DNA from: Nymphaea colorata
Taxonomy: Eukaryota > Streptophyta > Magnoliopsida > Nymphaeales > Nymphaeaceae
Direction: 5' to 3'
DNA: 64,000 nucleotides
NCBI RefSeq assembly: GCF_008831285.2
Contig: NC_045148.1
Span: forward strand, 3,412,001 to 3,476,000
The notes below the pieces were generated by a model. It worked only from the letters and a program-made list of their open reading frames with translations, had not been told where the DNA came from and ran no database searches. Both the position numbers and the translations under genes were made by a program. Shown one piece after another: positions 23,000-36,800 of the stretch (within the stretch, counting starts at the first letter, position 1; the number at the start of each line of letters is the position of its first letter).

Positions 23000-25900
23000 A
23001 TAATTTCTTTGAACAAGTTAAGGCTTAAAATATCCTTTAATTAGGAGACACTCTAAAAAACTGGAATCTGCCAGGCTGTTCGCCGGATCCCCTTCGCCTG
23101 CATTATTCAGTAGGCAAACCTGATTTGAAATTCAAATGTGGAGAGAATTACCGCACTTATAGAAACGTCGCTCGCCAAGTGTTCGCTTTGTTTTGAGAGA
23201 GTATGGATTTGGATCCAGGACCCGACAAACACGGTGTTCGTGCATCGCCGGCTGAGGTGCAGCACCCAGTGCGGGTTCGTTTGGTTAATTATTTCTTTCA
23301 GTCTACCAATGACATTTTTCAGAACTGACTGATTTCTATAAAAACGGAAAATCAGCATACCTTTTCCAAAAAGCATCCTTGCCTGCACATGTTTTCTAAT
23401 TTTCCATTCTGCTTACATAAATTAATTTCCAACTTCTCAATTTAAAATTTAAATATAAAAAAATGTCATAATCAATTAACTAGTTAGATAAGGTCTTCAA
23501 GGGTGGTAGATGGTCAGTCTCCATTATAAATGTTCAAGGCATCAACATTTTGTGCTATAAAAAAGTTCATCAATGTACATGTTGAAACCACCAAGTGGTA
23601 CTCCAAGCAATAGCTGAGGTATGTGTAGGGTAGACCATTGTCCATGCCAACCAACACCAGTTACTCAAATTTTTTATTAAGAAGAGGCTAGTTTTGATTC
23701 CAACCAAATGTGGTGTCTACACCATACTCATACCAATGTTCCATAGGCACGAAAGCCATTAAGGTGAGTGCCTCCTTCATAAATTTTTTTTTGCTCCAAT
23801 GTTGACTCCAAGGCATTAAAAGCAAGTCATGTAGCTTAGAAAGATGAGGCAGTAAGAAGATCAAGTCTCATTACCTATGTAGGAGAATAAAGTGGCGCTA
23901 AACATAAGCAGCAGAAGCTGTTTACCCCAAGTATCGATTAGCCATCAGAACTTAAAGCGGGTGCAAAAGATCAACTGTATGAAATTTTTACTCTTGTATT
24001 TATTACCATACCGAAGATCTACCAAACTGAGTGGACGGTTAGGAACACCCAGGTATACAAAAGATTAGTAATGAAAGGTTGGGTGAAAGCTTTGTTTTTT
24101 TTTATAAAAAAAAAAAGTGTGATGAAATACTTCTCATACTCACTTGAAAAACTATTTGAAAAGAAAAAGCCTTTGTTTAAGGTTTTGTTAAAAGGCACAT
24201 TTTAAAAAATAGTTTTGTAAAAGCCAAATTTTTAATGAGTTTTGGAAACTTAAAACGAGCTCGTATTCTATCAAGGGTGGACGACATTCAGATTTTGACC
24301 TGATTGGGGATCAAAACCGGACTTGGGGTATTAGTTCGGAGCGTGGGCATAACCAAACTGGATCCAGATAAACCTGATGATGACATGATCCGACCCAGAA
24401 AGAAGTCCTCGTAGCGCTAAAAGCAAGGAGGGATCTGCACTACTGTTCCGTGCAAGATGCCCCAGAACCGAAAGTACGCTCCTACTGACTGTACCGAAGT
24501 GGTTCCCTGATGTACAGTTGGGTGTGGATCTGGACCACGGGTTAGCTAATAGGAGATTAGGTCTGACAATTGGTTCAGAAACTGACATGTCAGTGACTGG
24601 CCCCGGACCCATATCCTAGAGATGTGGGCTCCGTTTTGATGAGCCTGACTGCGAGTGGGTCAGTTCTCGGCCCGAGTGGTCCACCTGGAGACCTGGACAT
24701 ACACATGGAACATCTGGACCTGGTCAGGGACAGAATCATATTCGGTTGACTCATCCATTACCTGGATCGATGTTTATCTGGATCTGGTCCCAGATTCGGC
24801 AATTTGATGGACCACAGCAAACTCATCTGTTATTTTCTCTTTGTGGACCCGACCTGCAACTGGGCTGGCTGGTGCTGACTACTGAGCACTCGGGTCTTGT
24901 AGTTTCAAACAATGCTTGACACCACTTAATCCGGATCCCGTTAACCATGCAGAGGGGATTTGGCATTTGTGGTGTCAACTGTTGGGTCGTGTATCCAATT
25001 ACAGATCTGAACCGTTCATATGATTGGCAACATTCGGTATCAATGGAAAATAAGATGCAATACAATTGACAATCTGATCTTGTTTTGGCATGTAATTATG
25101 ATTTATGCATCTATGTTTGAGTCCGTGGTCCGTCTTACCATCTAAATTAAACTAACATTTAGGTCTTGCTGCATGTGAAAACTCAGATCCCATCGTAATT
25201 TTGATCTAGTTTTGGTCTCCAACATTCAATCCCGTTCCACTCTTATTTTGATCATGCTGCGTCTTATGACGATTTATAGAACAATATTATTTATTTTCAT
25301 CTTGGTAATTTCCAGAGTTCTTTAAATTTTCAGGATTTAAGATCAAACTTCTCTCCCTTTGATCTTAAATAAGACCCATCTCTGAATACAATAGGGTTAA
25401 AAAAAAAAAAGATTTAATTCAAGTATGTACCTTAGTTTGAATTAAGATCTCTTGTTTAATAAACCATGGATCTAATTATCATTCATATCAGCAAAGGATG
25501 TCACATTTAGATCCGCGTCAGACCTGTAGGTCTCAAATCTGAAGCAATCAAATGTACTAGCGTCCCTGGTTGGGATTTCAAACTAGTGCCAAATTACGCT
25601 ATAAGTGGACTGATGGAGACCGGATCACGGGATTATGTATCCAGATCTAACACTTCAGTCCTATAACTGTATTTCCAACCTCTCTTGGATCTGGATTTGG
25701 GTATCTTAGGGGAAGATAAGGACATGAGAAAATCACCTCAATGTATTTCAACCTTTTATTTTCCAGACAAACAAGCTATGGTAATTAGAAGACCTTTACC
25801 AGACTACCTCGGTATTGAACCCTAAATAAAGTCTATAACTAAAGCTTTCTCTCTAACTATTGGAGCATAGCAAAGCTGGTCGGCTTGGTTGTCGCAGTTA

Positions 25901-28900
25901 TGATGCATCCACAGTTTGATTTCCATTGGTACTGCTTTTCTACATTGTAAACGGTTGCATGGGGAACACTTCAATTAAAGGGTGTACTATATCTAAAGCA
26001 GCCTTAGACTCCACCTCCCGCGTATCATTGGACCTTCATGAAGTCAGTTCCTTCAATCAATTTATCTGATGAAAAAGATTCAAGTGCTGGCAAAATTATG
26101 GTGACGTCCTCCTTGTCGTTTTTCGCATTATTAATTTCTTCCTTTTCCTCTCGTGCACTTGCGCCCTTGATGGCTGATGCTAACGGCACATTAGTAAGTT
26201 CGTAGAGGTCCCCCTCGCTGCTGCTGAGTGTACTCCACTCAGCATCGACCTTATGGCCATTTCTTGTAACTTTCATCCCAACTCATTTGCCATTCACAAG
26301 TCACTCTTTACCAGGCTGCTACAAAACTTTCACTTTTTAAAATATTTTTACAAATCATAACACCTTTTATTTTCAACATGTGAAAAAAATTGTTGATAAT
26401 TAATGTTGTATTTTTACTCACCTGCTTTATTATGTATCGTTATTTTATAGTTCAAGAAAAAAAAAAAAAAAAGAGTTTCAAACATAGGAATGGAGCGGCA
26501 AACCTCATCACTTCCAACTGTGACTGAGCTCGGCCAGCCTCATCTGAGCCTGGCAGGCCCACTTGGTTGGTGGGTGAATATTTTTGAGTATTGTCAAGTT
26601 GCACTTGCGTCCGATACCATGCCTCCGGTCAGACCCATTAATTAGAATTCTCTCTCCCCCCCACCCCAAGGTGGGTCCCGCTCCAAGCTGAAAGGCTTGT
26701 TCTGGATCATGGATCCTGGATCCCGATCCTTTATTTGGTTCCTGGAACCGGCGACCGCCTTCCACTGTACTGTGGGCTGCGTGAGGCCCTGCCACCATTA
26801 TTGAATGAGGTATGTCGGAATCACACCTTCCAAAACGTTCCATAGCCAAGTTGGGAATTTCGTTCTCTCCCTTCCCTCGCCAACTCTTTGCCCTCGACTC
26901 TCTAAAATATCTCCATAAGACACTCGAGTCGCTTCCTCTTGTTTTACTTGTATCTTTGAGAGTTGCACTGACCCAACTAGTTTGGTAGTCCTAAAGACTA
27001 AAATATATTCATAAAAACATTAAAACTAAGTGTTTATGTATTTGTTCTAATCTTTAAAATAGATTTATAAAACAGTCACAATATGTCCACGGACATGTTC
27101 GGCTCTAACTTTTTTTTTCTCTCTCTCTACTTCTTTCTCTCTCTCAGAGAGAGAGAGAGAGAGATCGTCCTAGTCTACCACAATGCGCACATTCTACCAC
27201 AATTTAAAGAGATTGGAAACAATGAAGGGCCGTTTGATTATTTCAAATTTAAAATCTATGGATTTGATGTGGTATATCTGTACCGATGTGATAAAAGATC
27301 CACAATAAAATCAATGGTTACCAAACTAAGAATCCTATATAAGACCTAAGATCCACACTCGAAATATTTATTTTATCTTTTTGTATTGAGAAAAGATTAG
27401 ATTTAAGATTAAAGGGGAAATGTCTGATCTGAAATCTGAGTATTTTAGATCAATGGGAACTAAACAACCCCTAAAATAATGGGAAGAGATTTCCATGCAT
27501 ATCTCTTACCTGTCTTCTTTCCTCATGTAAAATTAAACATGGGGATCTTAAATATTTGAAATAATGTGAATGGTTCATGTATCTATGCAGCAACCATGAT
27601 GACCAAATATTTAAAGGGTTTCAACACTTTCACCCATAATCTCGTGACGATTGATGGAATAATTTTTTCACGTTTTTGCAGGCAACAAACAAAATTTCAC
27701 TTAAAAACAAAAAAGCAAAAGATTAAAGATATATATGAACTCATAAAGCGATGAGGCTCTTCTTATTTTTATTTGTTTAGAAGGTAATAATAGTTGACAA
27801 CATGGGGCTATGGCCCCACTTCAGATTATCAAGAAAAATAGGTTCCAAAAATTTTAGATTAGCACATAAAAAATTTTTAAAAAATTATATTGCAGTTTTG
27901 TTAATATTATGAAATTATAATTCGGCCCCTACAAAGAAAATTTTTTAAGTCCATACTACAATTAATCATGAAAAATCCTTCATGTAATTAATATATGAGA
28001 ATCTTTTATAACCAAACATCCATCATCTTGGCCTCTGATGCGTGATCGTTTAAAAATATTTTCATATGGAACACACACTGTTGGTTCACTGACAATATCC
28101 CATCTTCCTCCTCTCATATGGATGTATATATGGATCAAAATCCGGATAAAGCCCAAATGAACTCCTAAATAACAACGGAACATTTGCAAACTTAAAAACC
28201 CAAAAATAATTTGTAAAATGACAGATTTGCCCCTTAGTTGGCGATACCGACGAGGAATTCACGGGGGAAGATGTGAAGGTCGTTGTCGTGGGGGTAGATT
28301 TGTCACCCAAGCTGGGACCTCACACTCACAGTGGCGCTCTCGTGGTTTTAATAATAAATTAGGGTCATTTGGTCTTTTCCGGTACAAGACAAATAACACG
28401 CCAACGAACGAAACCTTCGGTTTGCCTGTACTACCCCTATACCTTTTAAATAATTCCCGAGCGAGTTCAGCCTGCCTTCCGCCCAGCTCTGCTGGATCGC
28501 CTCTTGCTAGCTGTAGACTCGGAACTCGGAAGTTGGATCGAATCCTAAAAAATGGTTGACCATTTCGGACTGGCCCAAAGCTCTCGACAAAGTACGCTCG
28601 AGCTGCCCCAAAGCTCTTACTGACAGCCTAAGCCTGGCCAGCTTACTTATCGGGTCCGACTCGACCGTCAACTTCATACCTATCATCAGATATCTAATTC
28701 ATGTCAAGTTGATTATTTGAAACCCTTAATATTTCATTTTTTTTAATTTCTCATAAACACTCGACGTTGTATGAGGTGTTTTTAAAAGAGCTGTCAGAAA
28801 CACATGAAGAGTTTTTAAGAAAGCCATTGATAATGCACCAGAAGTTTGTATGTCAGCATCATGTCGATATATATATATATATATATGTGTGTATGTGTGT

Positions 28901-31070
28901 GGATAGATGAGTTTCAAATACATACATTGAGCCAGATCAAACCCCCAATAGCCGACTCAGGCCAGCCAGGCGTATCAAGGTTTTTTTATTGAGCCGCCCA
29001 AATGCCAAATAGCCAGCTCGGGTACCCAGCCCATCGCCCATCCTTAAAAGTAAGCATGTGACTGAACTGCAATGTCAATTCTGCTCATAAGGATCAAACA
29101 AAAATGAACTATGATGGAGAGAAGGATTATGGATGAAAAATGGATTCCCTCGAGCTTTATTGAGTCGTTTGACAACAATAACATCCTGTTATTCTTTTAT
29201 GAATCTGCTTAAAAAAATATAAAAGATTCATAAAACACTTGTTACAATGTCCTTTTTTTGAGACAGGTATGGGGCAGTAATAAAAATGTTATTGAATGTT
29301 ACTGTTGCCACACAGTTAGTTCCTATAGACTTTATATATAGGATGTGAAGGGCACATCTTTACTGATAGCAGATTTCAAAGGCTAGGGGTCAACATTGTA
29401 TCTATATGATGCTTGTGGGAAAAGCGTTGAAAATATAGAGTTGTATGGATATGGAGCTTCATTGCCAGTAAATTCCATAAGAATGTCCTTTAAAAGGTTA
29501 GTTCAAAGTGACTTGCATCACTACCAACTCTGTTCTGATCTTCAAAAGGTGGGTGCATCAAACAACTTAAGAAGGATTGGTGAAAATATAGATATAACCT
29601 AATTTGTGGTAGACAAATTTACATCGACTTCCTAAACTGCCATTTTGGAAAATGAACTTTTTTATAGTGTTGTTCTCACAAAACTTATTTTGTCATAAGT
29701 GAACTAGAGTTTTTAGATTGAGGGATTCCGTGTCATCAACTACGTGCATGAGAAATATATATGGATTTATAACCTAACAACTTCATTATCTCTCTGTTCG
29801 TGTTCGTTAAATATTTGTCTATTGAACATTCAGCATATATAAATAAAAGTGAACTCACTTACTAGGATTACTAAAGTTGCTAGAATTGAAAATGTGGTTT
29901 ATCTCTATATATAGGGAGGTTGGATACTATCAATTGTTAGGTGCAACCTCACAATTTCATCAGTTTTTTTTTTTTGGTAATATTCAATAGTAGAAATAAA
30001 TGTATAGAGAGAGAGATGAACAATTTTTTTTTTGTATTTTTTAGATTAGATTGTCAGGACGGAGTTATATATAAAAATATATATGTAAATATGGAAGTTT
30101 ATGGATCATTTAGTTTGGGTTGAGTAGAGTTGGTAAGCGTTATATCTCACTTTTTCTTATCTTATTTAATTCACTATGTTTAACTCAATCGAAATAACTA
30201 ACTAGAGCTCTTTCATATCTGCACTTAGGTGCTTTGGAAATTAGGTATTAAAAAAAAATATAATGGAGGACAATACCAAATTTGATGTTGGAAAAAGTTT
30301 AAAAAGGGCAAAATGTTGCAAAACCTCTAAGAAGTCGCTTGATTGGGATGGAATGGTGGCTTTGCGCAGCACATGATGCCCACACCCAGTGCCCAAGCTA
30401 GAAGGGAGGGGAAAGGCGGCGAACTGAATTTTAAAAATTTTGCTGGGGTTAAACAATATTTTTCAAAAAAGTTTTATCACGGTCAAATCAAAGATTTTCA
30501 AAATGATACGAAGTACACCATGTGTTCTGTGAACGAAAATCAGACAAGATATAAAGACTACATGCACATGTATTTCCTCCTAAAGCTAGGACATGACAAA
30601 AGATCATAAAAGTGTTATGTTTCCTTCAAGGCAGGTCCAGCGTACAAATTAAGTTGAAAACTCCTTGTCTTTGTTAGTGAAAAAATTTAAGTGATCCTCT
30701 TAACCTTTGTGGTTCTGTTGCTACGGGCAATCGATAGAATTAAGACAACATGGTAAGGTCCCCCATCACCTGGAGTGGTGCTCCACTTCTCCAACTGAAA
30801 ATTGGAGACTGCAAACGAGCCCAGTGAACCAATCTCTGACAGGTGGGATTTTTGGCCGAGTCGTTTGAGTTTTGGTGTTGACTCGCTTGGGTCTTGACTC
30901 GTTGTTTAGTGAGAGGATGATTCTAAGTCAACTTGGTGAATTTGGAGCCGATATGTCAAGCTAGCCAATAATATACAACACTTTTTTCCACAAGGTTTAG
31001 GAGAGTACCCACAAGAATCAAACTAATAATACAACCAGCACAGCACGAACAATTAAGGTATGCTATGCGT
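23000..31070. other. Long intergenic region without supported genes
   Basis: The stretch is a mosaic of decayed repeats. 24250-25700 is rich in ggatct/ggatcc/gacccgg phrases typical of degenerate retroelement DNA. 27790-27950 resembles the AT-rich interior of the MITEs described above. 27120-27165 is a CT/GA hairpin, and (TA)n occurs near 28868. 29396-29602 and 30343-30609 hold short open frames with no recognisable motif. No splice-linked conserved exons were found on either strand. Confidence 0.5.
26025..26276 (-). other. Isolated 83-codon open frame of unknown origin
   Basis: It reads MKVTRNGHKVDAEWS, then LSSSEGDLYELTNVPLASA, an EEKEE/KNDKED charged stretch and a C-terminus ending FMKVQ. 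The composition is more protein-like (mixed charged and hydrophobic residues, few low-complexity runs) than other short frames nearby. I do not recognise a family. It could be an exon fragment of a gene captured by a repeat, or chance. Confidence 0.25.
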
Positions 31071-31075
31071 CCTAA

Positions 31076-31141
31076 AGCAATCCAAAGCAACTAAACAAGC
31101 ATTCTTGAAGCAATCCAAAGCAAGTAAACAAACATTCTTCA
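31076..31141 (+). repeat. 33 bp tandem duplication upstream of the LIN-like gene
   Basis: Two adjacent copies of agcaatccaaagcaastaaa plus caarcattcttsa occupy 31076-31108 and 31109-31141. They lie about 0.3 kb before the predicted start codon, within the likely promoter region. Confidence 0.9.
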
Positions 31142-31434
31142 TATTTTGTGCATAAGATCCGAGTGTATAGCTATACTTTGCGGAACAGAAATCGGGAAAC
31201 GATTCGAGACGACACATGGGCGTTTCAGTTTTCCGTTTCGAAAATGAGAATCTCCAATCGAAGGGTACTTATGTAATTTGCTTTGAGTTTAACAACAGTA
31301 CGGCCATCGTCGTTTTTCATATTTGTCTTTCGCTCCCTCTCTCTCATTTATCTTCACTCCTTCCCCACTGGACCAATGGAGCTCACGGTTCCAAGGTTTT
31401 GCTTCGCTGTCTCCGGCGACCACCAGGCCGGAAA

Positions 31435-33854
31435 ATGCCGCTCTCCCTCGAGGAGCTTCTCGCCCAAGAAGGGTTCCGGCGACGCCCCCCGACTGAGCGT
31501 TCCACGCCACGCCGTTCTGTACAGTCGCCGGCGGGACCCGACCCCGCGGGGCCGTCGGAGTGGCGACCGCCTCTACGGTCGGCCAGGAAGTCGCGGAATT
31601 CGGGGGCAGACTCCGCCTTTGGCATCCAGCTCTGCCGGGACACCACCACAAAGGGGAGGACGAGATCCCTGCGCAGATCAGAGTCGGGGTCGGGGTTCCC
31701 GACTCGGGGGAGCAGCGCTGGGACACCGGCGTCCGAGACGAGGAGCGCGAGGGACGCCAGGGACTCCGGGTTCCCGATCCAGATCTGTGGAGAGAGCAAA
31801 TTGTTGTCTCAGGGATCTCATCGCCGGATACCGTCTGAACTGTCGACACCCCGGCGGTCGGTACGAAAACCGGTCCTCTCAGACGCCGAGTCGAGGATCT
31901 CCGCTCGCGTGTGCCGGAACGGCAACGCAGCCGCCCCCGTGACGACGGCGGGGTCGGCAGGCTGCGGTCCTGTCACGGTGGACGACGATTTCCAAGCGGT
32001 CGTCTCCATCCTGAGCGGGTTCGCCGGAAAATTCATCAAGGACGAGCGGTTCAGAGTCTCAATTAGGGATAGGTGCTGCGCGTGCTTGGATCTTGATCCC
32101 GATTTGGAGACATGGGGAAGTTCAGCGAGGCGGCCGGAGGACGCGAAGGTTCTGTCGAGCTTCCGTTCGGGAGTAGAGGCCGTGGAGCGCTCGGCGAAGA
32201 ACCGAGCCGATGCCGCCGCAGCTGAATCGCTGCGCGGCCCGGTCCGATCGCTCGGCGCCGTCTCCGGTCTCGCGTCATCAAAGAAGCGGCACCTCGAGAC
32301 ATCGGGGATACCCAATTCGCGGCTTGGAGCCTGCGCGGAGCTATACCTCTCTGTGGCGTACAAGCTCGCCCGGGATGACCGTGCTTCAGCGAAGCATCTG
32401 CTGCAGGTATTCTGCGACTCGCCGTTCATGGCTCGCACGGCGTTGCTTCCGGAGCTTTGGGACTACCTCTTCCTGCCGCACCTGCTGCACCTTAAGGTGT
32501 GGTACAACCAGGAGCTGGGTTCCCTGTCGGAGGGCAACCACGTGCACTCAAGGAGGGTTAGGGTGTTGGGTGGGCTCTACAACGAGCAGATGGACATGGG
32601 CACGCTCGAGTTCGCCACCTACTACAAGGACTGGGTCAAGAACGGTGTTCGGAGCGCCGACTTCCCGTCCATCTCTGTCCCCTCCAGGCCCAAGCTCAGC
32701 AACGCTCAGCCATTGATCCGAAAGAGTCTGTAAGTTCCTCTTTCACACAGTCTGACTCAGTCACGTTCAAGAGCACTCGGAACACGTAATTACAGTCTTA
32801 GCTTGTCACACAATGAGCATGATGCCGGTCGTGATGCAGTCTTGCGTATAATTCTTTGAATTTCCGATTGTTGTGGCCTTCGAATATTTTCCGGTTTTCG
32901 CTCTGCAGTCCCTTTGGGGGAAAGCGAAGGGTAGTTTCCCTAGTCCCTAAGCACCGAAGTCACTCCGATGTTATGCGAACTCTTGGTTGCTTTTGTCTTT
33001 TCGAGGGAAATGGGATTCGCTTAAGGGAGGGTGGGACACGGACCACATGGTGCTTATCATTTGACTCATGATTAGGGGTGGTTTTAACGTAGACGGGGAT
33101 AAAGTGGGTTTGGTTTTATCGCTACTAAACCTGGTTTTCGCGGGTTTTCTGGACAAGTTTGAATGTTCAATATAGACCCCAAGCAAGGCCGATAAAGTTG
33201 GCCAGCTCGAGATGTTAAACTCGGGATTGTGGTGGACCCAACACGTTGAATCTTATTTTCCCTCGAATAAGCGACCAGCATCTTACAGATAGAATAAGTC
33301 AGTGGAGTTCAACTTTTCGTTTAACAATAACACGGTCTGGTACCCAATTCCAATGCTGTTTTCGAACTTTAAACCTGCCCTTGTCGTTTTATCGAGTGCC
33401 ATATCCAAAATATTCTCAAAGGTGCCTGTTTTACCGCTTAAGGAGGCCGAAAGCGTGGCAATCGATGTGCAGCTCATTTAATTATTCACCGTTGAAAGGC
33501 ATGCGCGCTGGCTTGCTTTCGGAACCTAAATCGAGATTGGCAAATCCAAAAAAGTCACACGGTGACACTTGACTTGCCTCCGGCCCTTTTTCGTGCAAGC
33601 ATGGAGCCTCAGTCATGGTCCGCTCTTGGTTGCCAACAGAAAGCCATGTCCACTAGCAAACCAGCTAACCGTTGCATATGGTAATAATCGACCTCCTCTG
33701 CTTTAGGTATCAGACTGTGTTCAGTCCTGCATGTGAAGTGGAGTGGGATGGAAATGGAGATCGCCTTCCTCGAAACCATGAAGAGCCCCCTGGTAAACGT
33801 CTGTTGAGAGCTGCATCCAGTAATGTAAGCGGCTCTCTCTCTCTCTCTCTCTAT

Positions 33855-33895
<41 letters not shown>

Positions 33896-36800
33896 CCTTG
33901 CCTTCCCGCTGTGATCAGTATAGATGCGTTTAGCGTTTGTAGTGTACTAGCATGTTTAAAAAAGTAACGTTTTTCTTAGCCTAGAAAACTCAATGTATTT
34001 TCAGCTCTGCTTTTTTAATTAACGAGAAAAACCATGTCGCAGCTGACGTTCTGGTAAGTAGGGCAATAATATAAATCACACCGTCCCTATAAGTCACATG
34101 CTGTCGGGCTGGAGTTAGGAAAACAGCGGAAAGAGTATGGAAATTCAGGGAGATTGCATGCACAAGTGGTAGTAATCAGTTTTCGTGTTATTCCTTAGCT
34201 TTTTGGTCTGCTACTTTATAGGAAAAGTGGTTGTAAACTGATTGGTTGCTAATTTCTACTCCATCCGTTCAAGATTTGTGCATTTAGTCGATACCGTAAT
34301 CATAAATACAGTTTTCGCAATTTGGATTTTCTTGGGAAGTAGTGGGAAATCTTGGAAGTTGAAAAAAATTATAAAGAACAAAAGAAAAAAGCTATACCAC
34401 AAAGGTTTTTTGTTCTTTCGTGTAAAAATATAGAGAAACAAGTAAGTTTTTTTTCCTCTCGGAATATTTTGCCGATATTATGGGCCCGCTTCAAAACGGC
34501 AACAATGTGGGGATATTTTCAAAATATTGAGATATCTGTGACCATGATCGACGCTATAAACTTTATCGTTGGATTTGCTCGTGGGCCTGTGGTATCTCAG
34601 AAAGAAAGGTCTGAGTTGTATTGTGTTCTAGTTATGATTCTAGGCTTCTAGCATGCTTAGCTGAGTTTCTCCCGTAATGTAAATTGTAATGGAGGTGAGG
34701 CGTCGTTTGTCATGCTTTGCCACAGGATCGTTTTCTGTCCATGCAAAGTACCAACAGCCGAAAACGAGAAGGCCATAAAACTTGATTTACAAATAGATCC
34801 AAGTTTTCAAACATAAATTGAACTTGAAAGGCCATAAAACTTGTTTTGCCAATAGATTCCTCGAGTTAATTAACCCGAAACTGCTGCAGTTGTCGTCTCT
34901 CTCTGTGTGGATTATCTAAACTTATGTTTTTCTCTTCTTGTAGTCATCTTCCCTGTTCTCGTCTATTATATTTTGACGCTGTCCACTAGGCATTTATTTG
35001 CTTGTATTTGAGATGATCGGTTTTGTATTTCTTAACTTCAAATTGACAATTTTGTTCTCAGATATTTATATTTCTTTCCAATGTTGCTAACATTGTTAGT
35101 TCTTTCCAAGGCAGAGTGCACTGGGAAATCGAGAACAGTCCTCGACTCGCAAATGGGCAAACGCAAGACTGGATTTGACATCTGAGCTTTTGGCATCAGA
35201 ATATTTTCATTTGTTTTCGTGTCATAGGCAACCAGAAACGGGATCTGCTATCTGCAATCACACTGAGAAAAGTAATGATTTTGGGGAACTTAATCTTGGT
35301 ATTTCAGGCAACGATCTTTCTAGACCCATTAAGGTACTCTATACTTCCGATAATCTTAGCGATTGTGAAATTGCTGTACGTCTGATTGCCAAGGCCTGGT
35401 TGGATTCACAAGGTGATCCAATGGTAGAGTTATCTCTATCAAAAGCTGCAGTTGTTGAAGGGATCTTAGAAGTGATTTCTTCATCAAAAGATGATGAGAT
35501 TTTGGAACTGTCTATGTCAATCCTAGCTGAATTAGTAGTGAGGAACAAAGTCAACAGGCAAATAATACTCAATGCAGATCCGCAGCTGGAAATTTTTGTC
35601 AGATTGCTGAGGAATGATGCTCTCTTTCTAAAAGCTGGTGTGTTGCTTTATCTGTTGAAGCCCAGGGCAAGGCAGATGTTATCTCATGAGTTGGTGGAAT
35701 TGATCCTTAGGGTTTTACAGGATGGTGATAGAATACAAAGCCTGTTCACCGTTAAATGTAGCCCTCGAGTAGCAGCTCTTTACCTGTTAGAACAAATTCT
35801 TACTGGTTTTGACATTGATAAAAATGTAGAGAATGCCAAACAAGTGGTTTCCCTTGGAGGCCTTGAGTTACTGATCCGAACACTTGAAGTGGGTGATTCC
35901 CGTGAAAGGAAAAGCGCTACAGGTCTTTTAAACTCTTGCATCCAAGGTGATGGAGACTGCAGGCATTACTTGGCTGAAAACATAAAGAAGTCTTTTATTC
36001 TTGAGCTTTTGCTGAGCAATGAAGGCAAATCTAGCTCATCTGCCTTATCATTGCTGATAGAGCTGTTATGCTTAAACGGGTATGCCTGTCTCGTCTTAGG
36101 ACTTATATGTATTTATCTTGCTGTTCTACTTCTTGAATATCGGCAGAGCAAGTATTTATCTTTGGATAACCACATCAGGACAAACAAGCAAGTATACTGG
36201 AAAAGCACAAGCATATCATAATTTTATATCATTTTGCATTTCATCAGATTGTTTATTTTTACATATTCTCCTCTACTTAAAAATAAAACAAGAACAAGTT
36301 GGTATATTATATGCAGAATAATAAAATGTGATGAGTATGAGTATTCATGTTCATGTGTCCTCTTTCTGTTGTTTGTTTGAATATAAAAGACGAAGAAGTT
36401 GACAAACTATAAACAGAACAAGAGCATGTGCAGAGGTGTCTCCTTCAGGTTGAACTTGACAAAATGCATTAGATGAACCGCTGCAAGGCCCACTTGTCTC
36501 AATGTGGCTCTCATTATGAATGAATGTCAAACCATTTCTTTCCTGAATTTTAAAGTTTTAAAACTGAGATCCAGGCATGTAAAAGATGACAAGAAATATT
36601 CATTTGTTTATGGTATGGTCAAAGGCCTAGATCCATGGGAAAATTCTCAAACTTCCAATTTCCCTTTCACAAAGTGCCATGTGTGACATTCTTCAATCTC
36701 AAATAAGGAAAGAGGACAATTGATCTCCATCTCAGTCACAAAGCTTTTGCTTCCTTAGAAAATTGTGCTTTTCTTTTATCCTAAGCAAAATCATGTCTAT

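Noticed and set aside
28218-28559. 113-codon frame
   Set aside because: Arg/Gly/Ser-rich with no motif, and no splice partners; looks like chance.
31216-31434. Upstream extension of the LIN-like first exon (73 codons)
   Set aside because: The frame is open but the residues look like translated leader. The SLEELLAQEGF start after the ATG at 31435 is the more natural N-terminus.
31289-32716. Several long frames antisense or shifted to the large GC-rich exon
   Set aside because: High GC suppresses stops in all frames. Only the +31216 frame splices into conserved exons.
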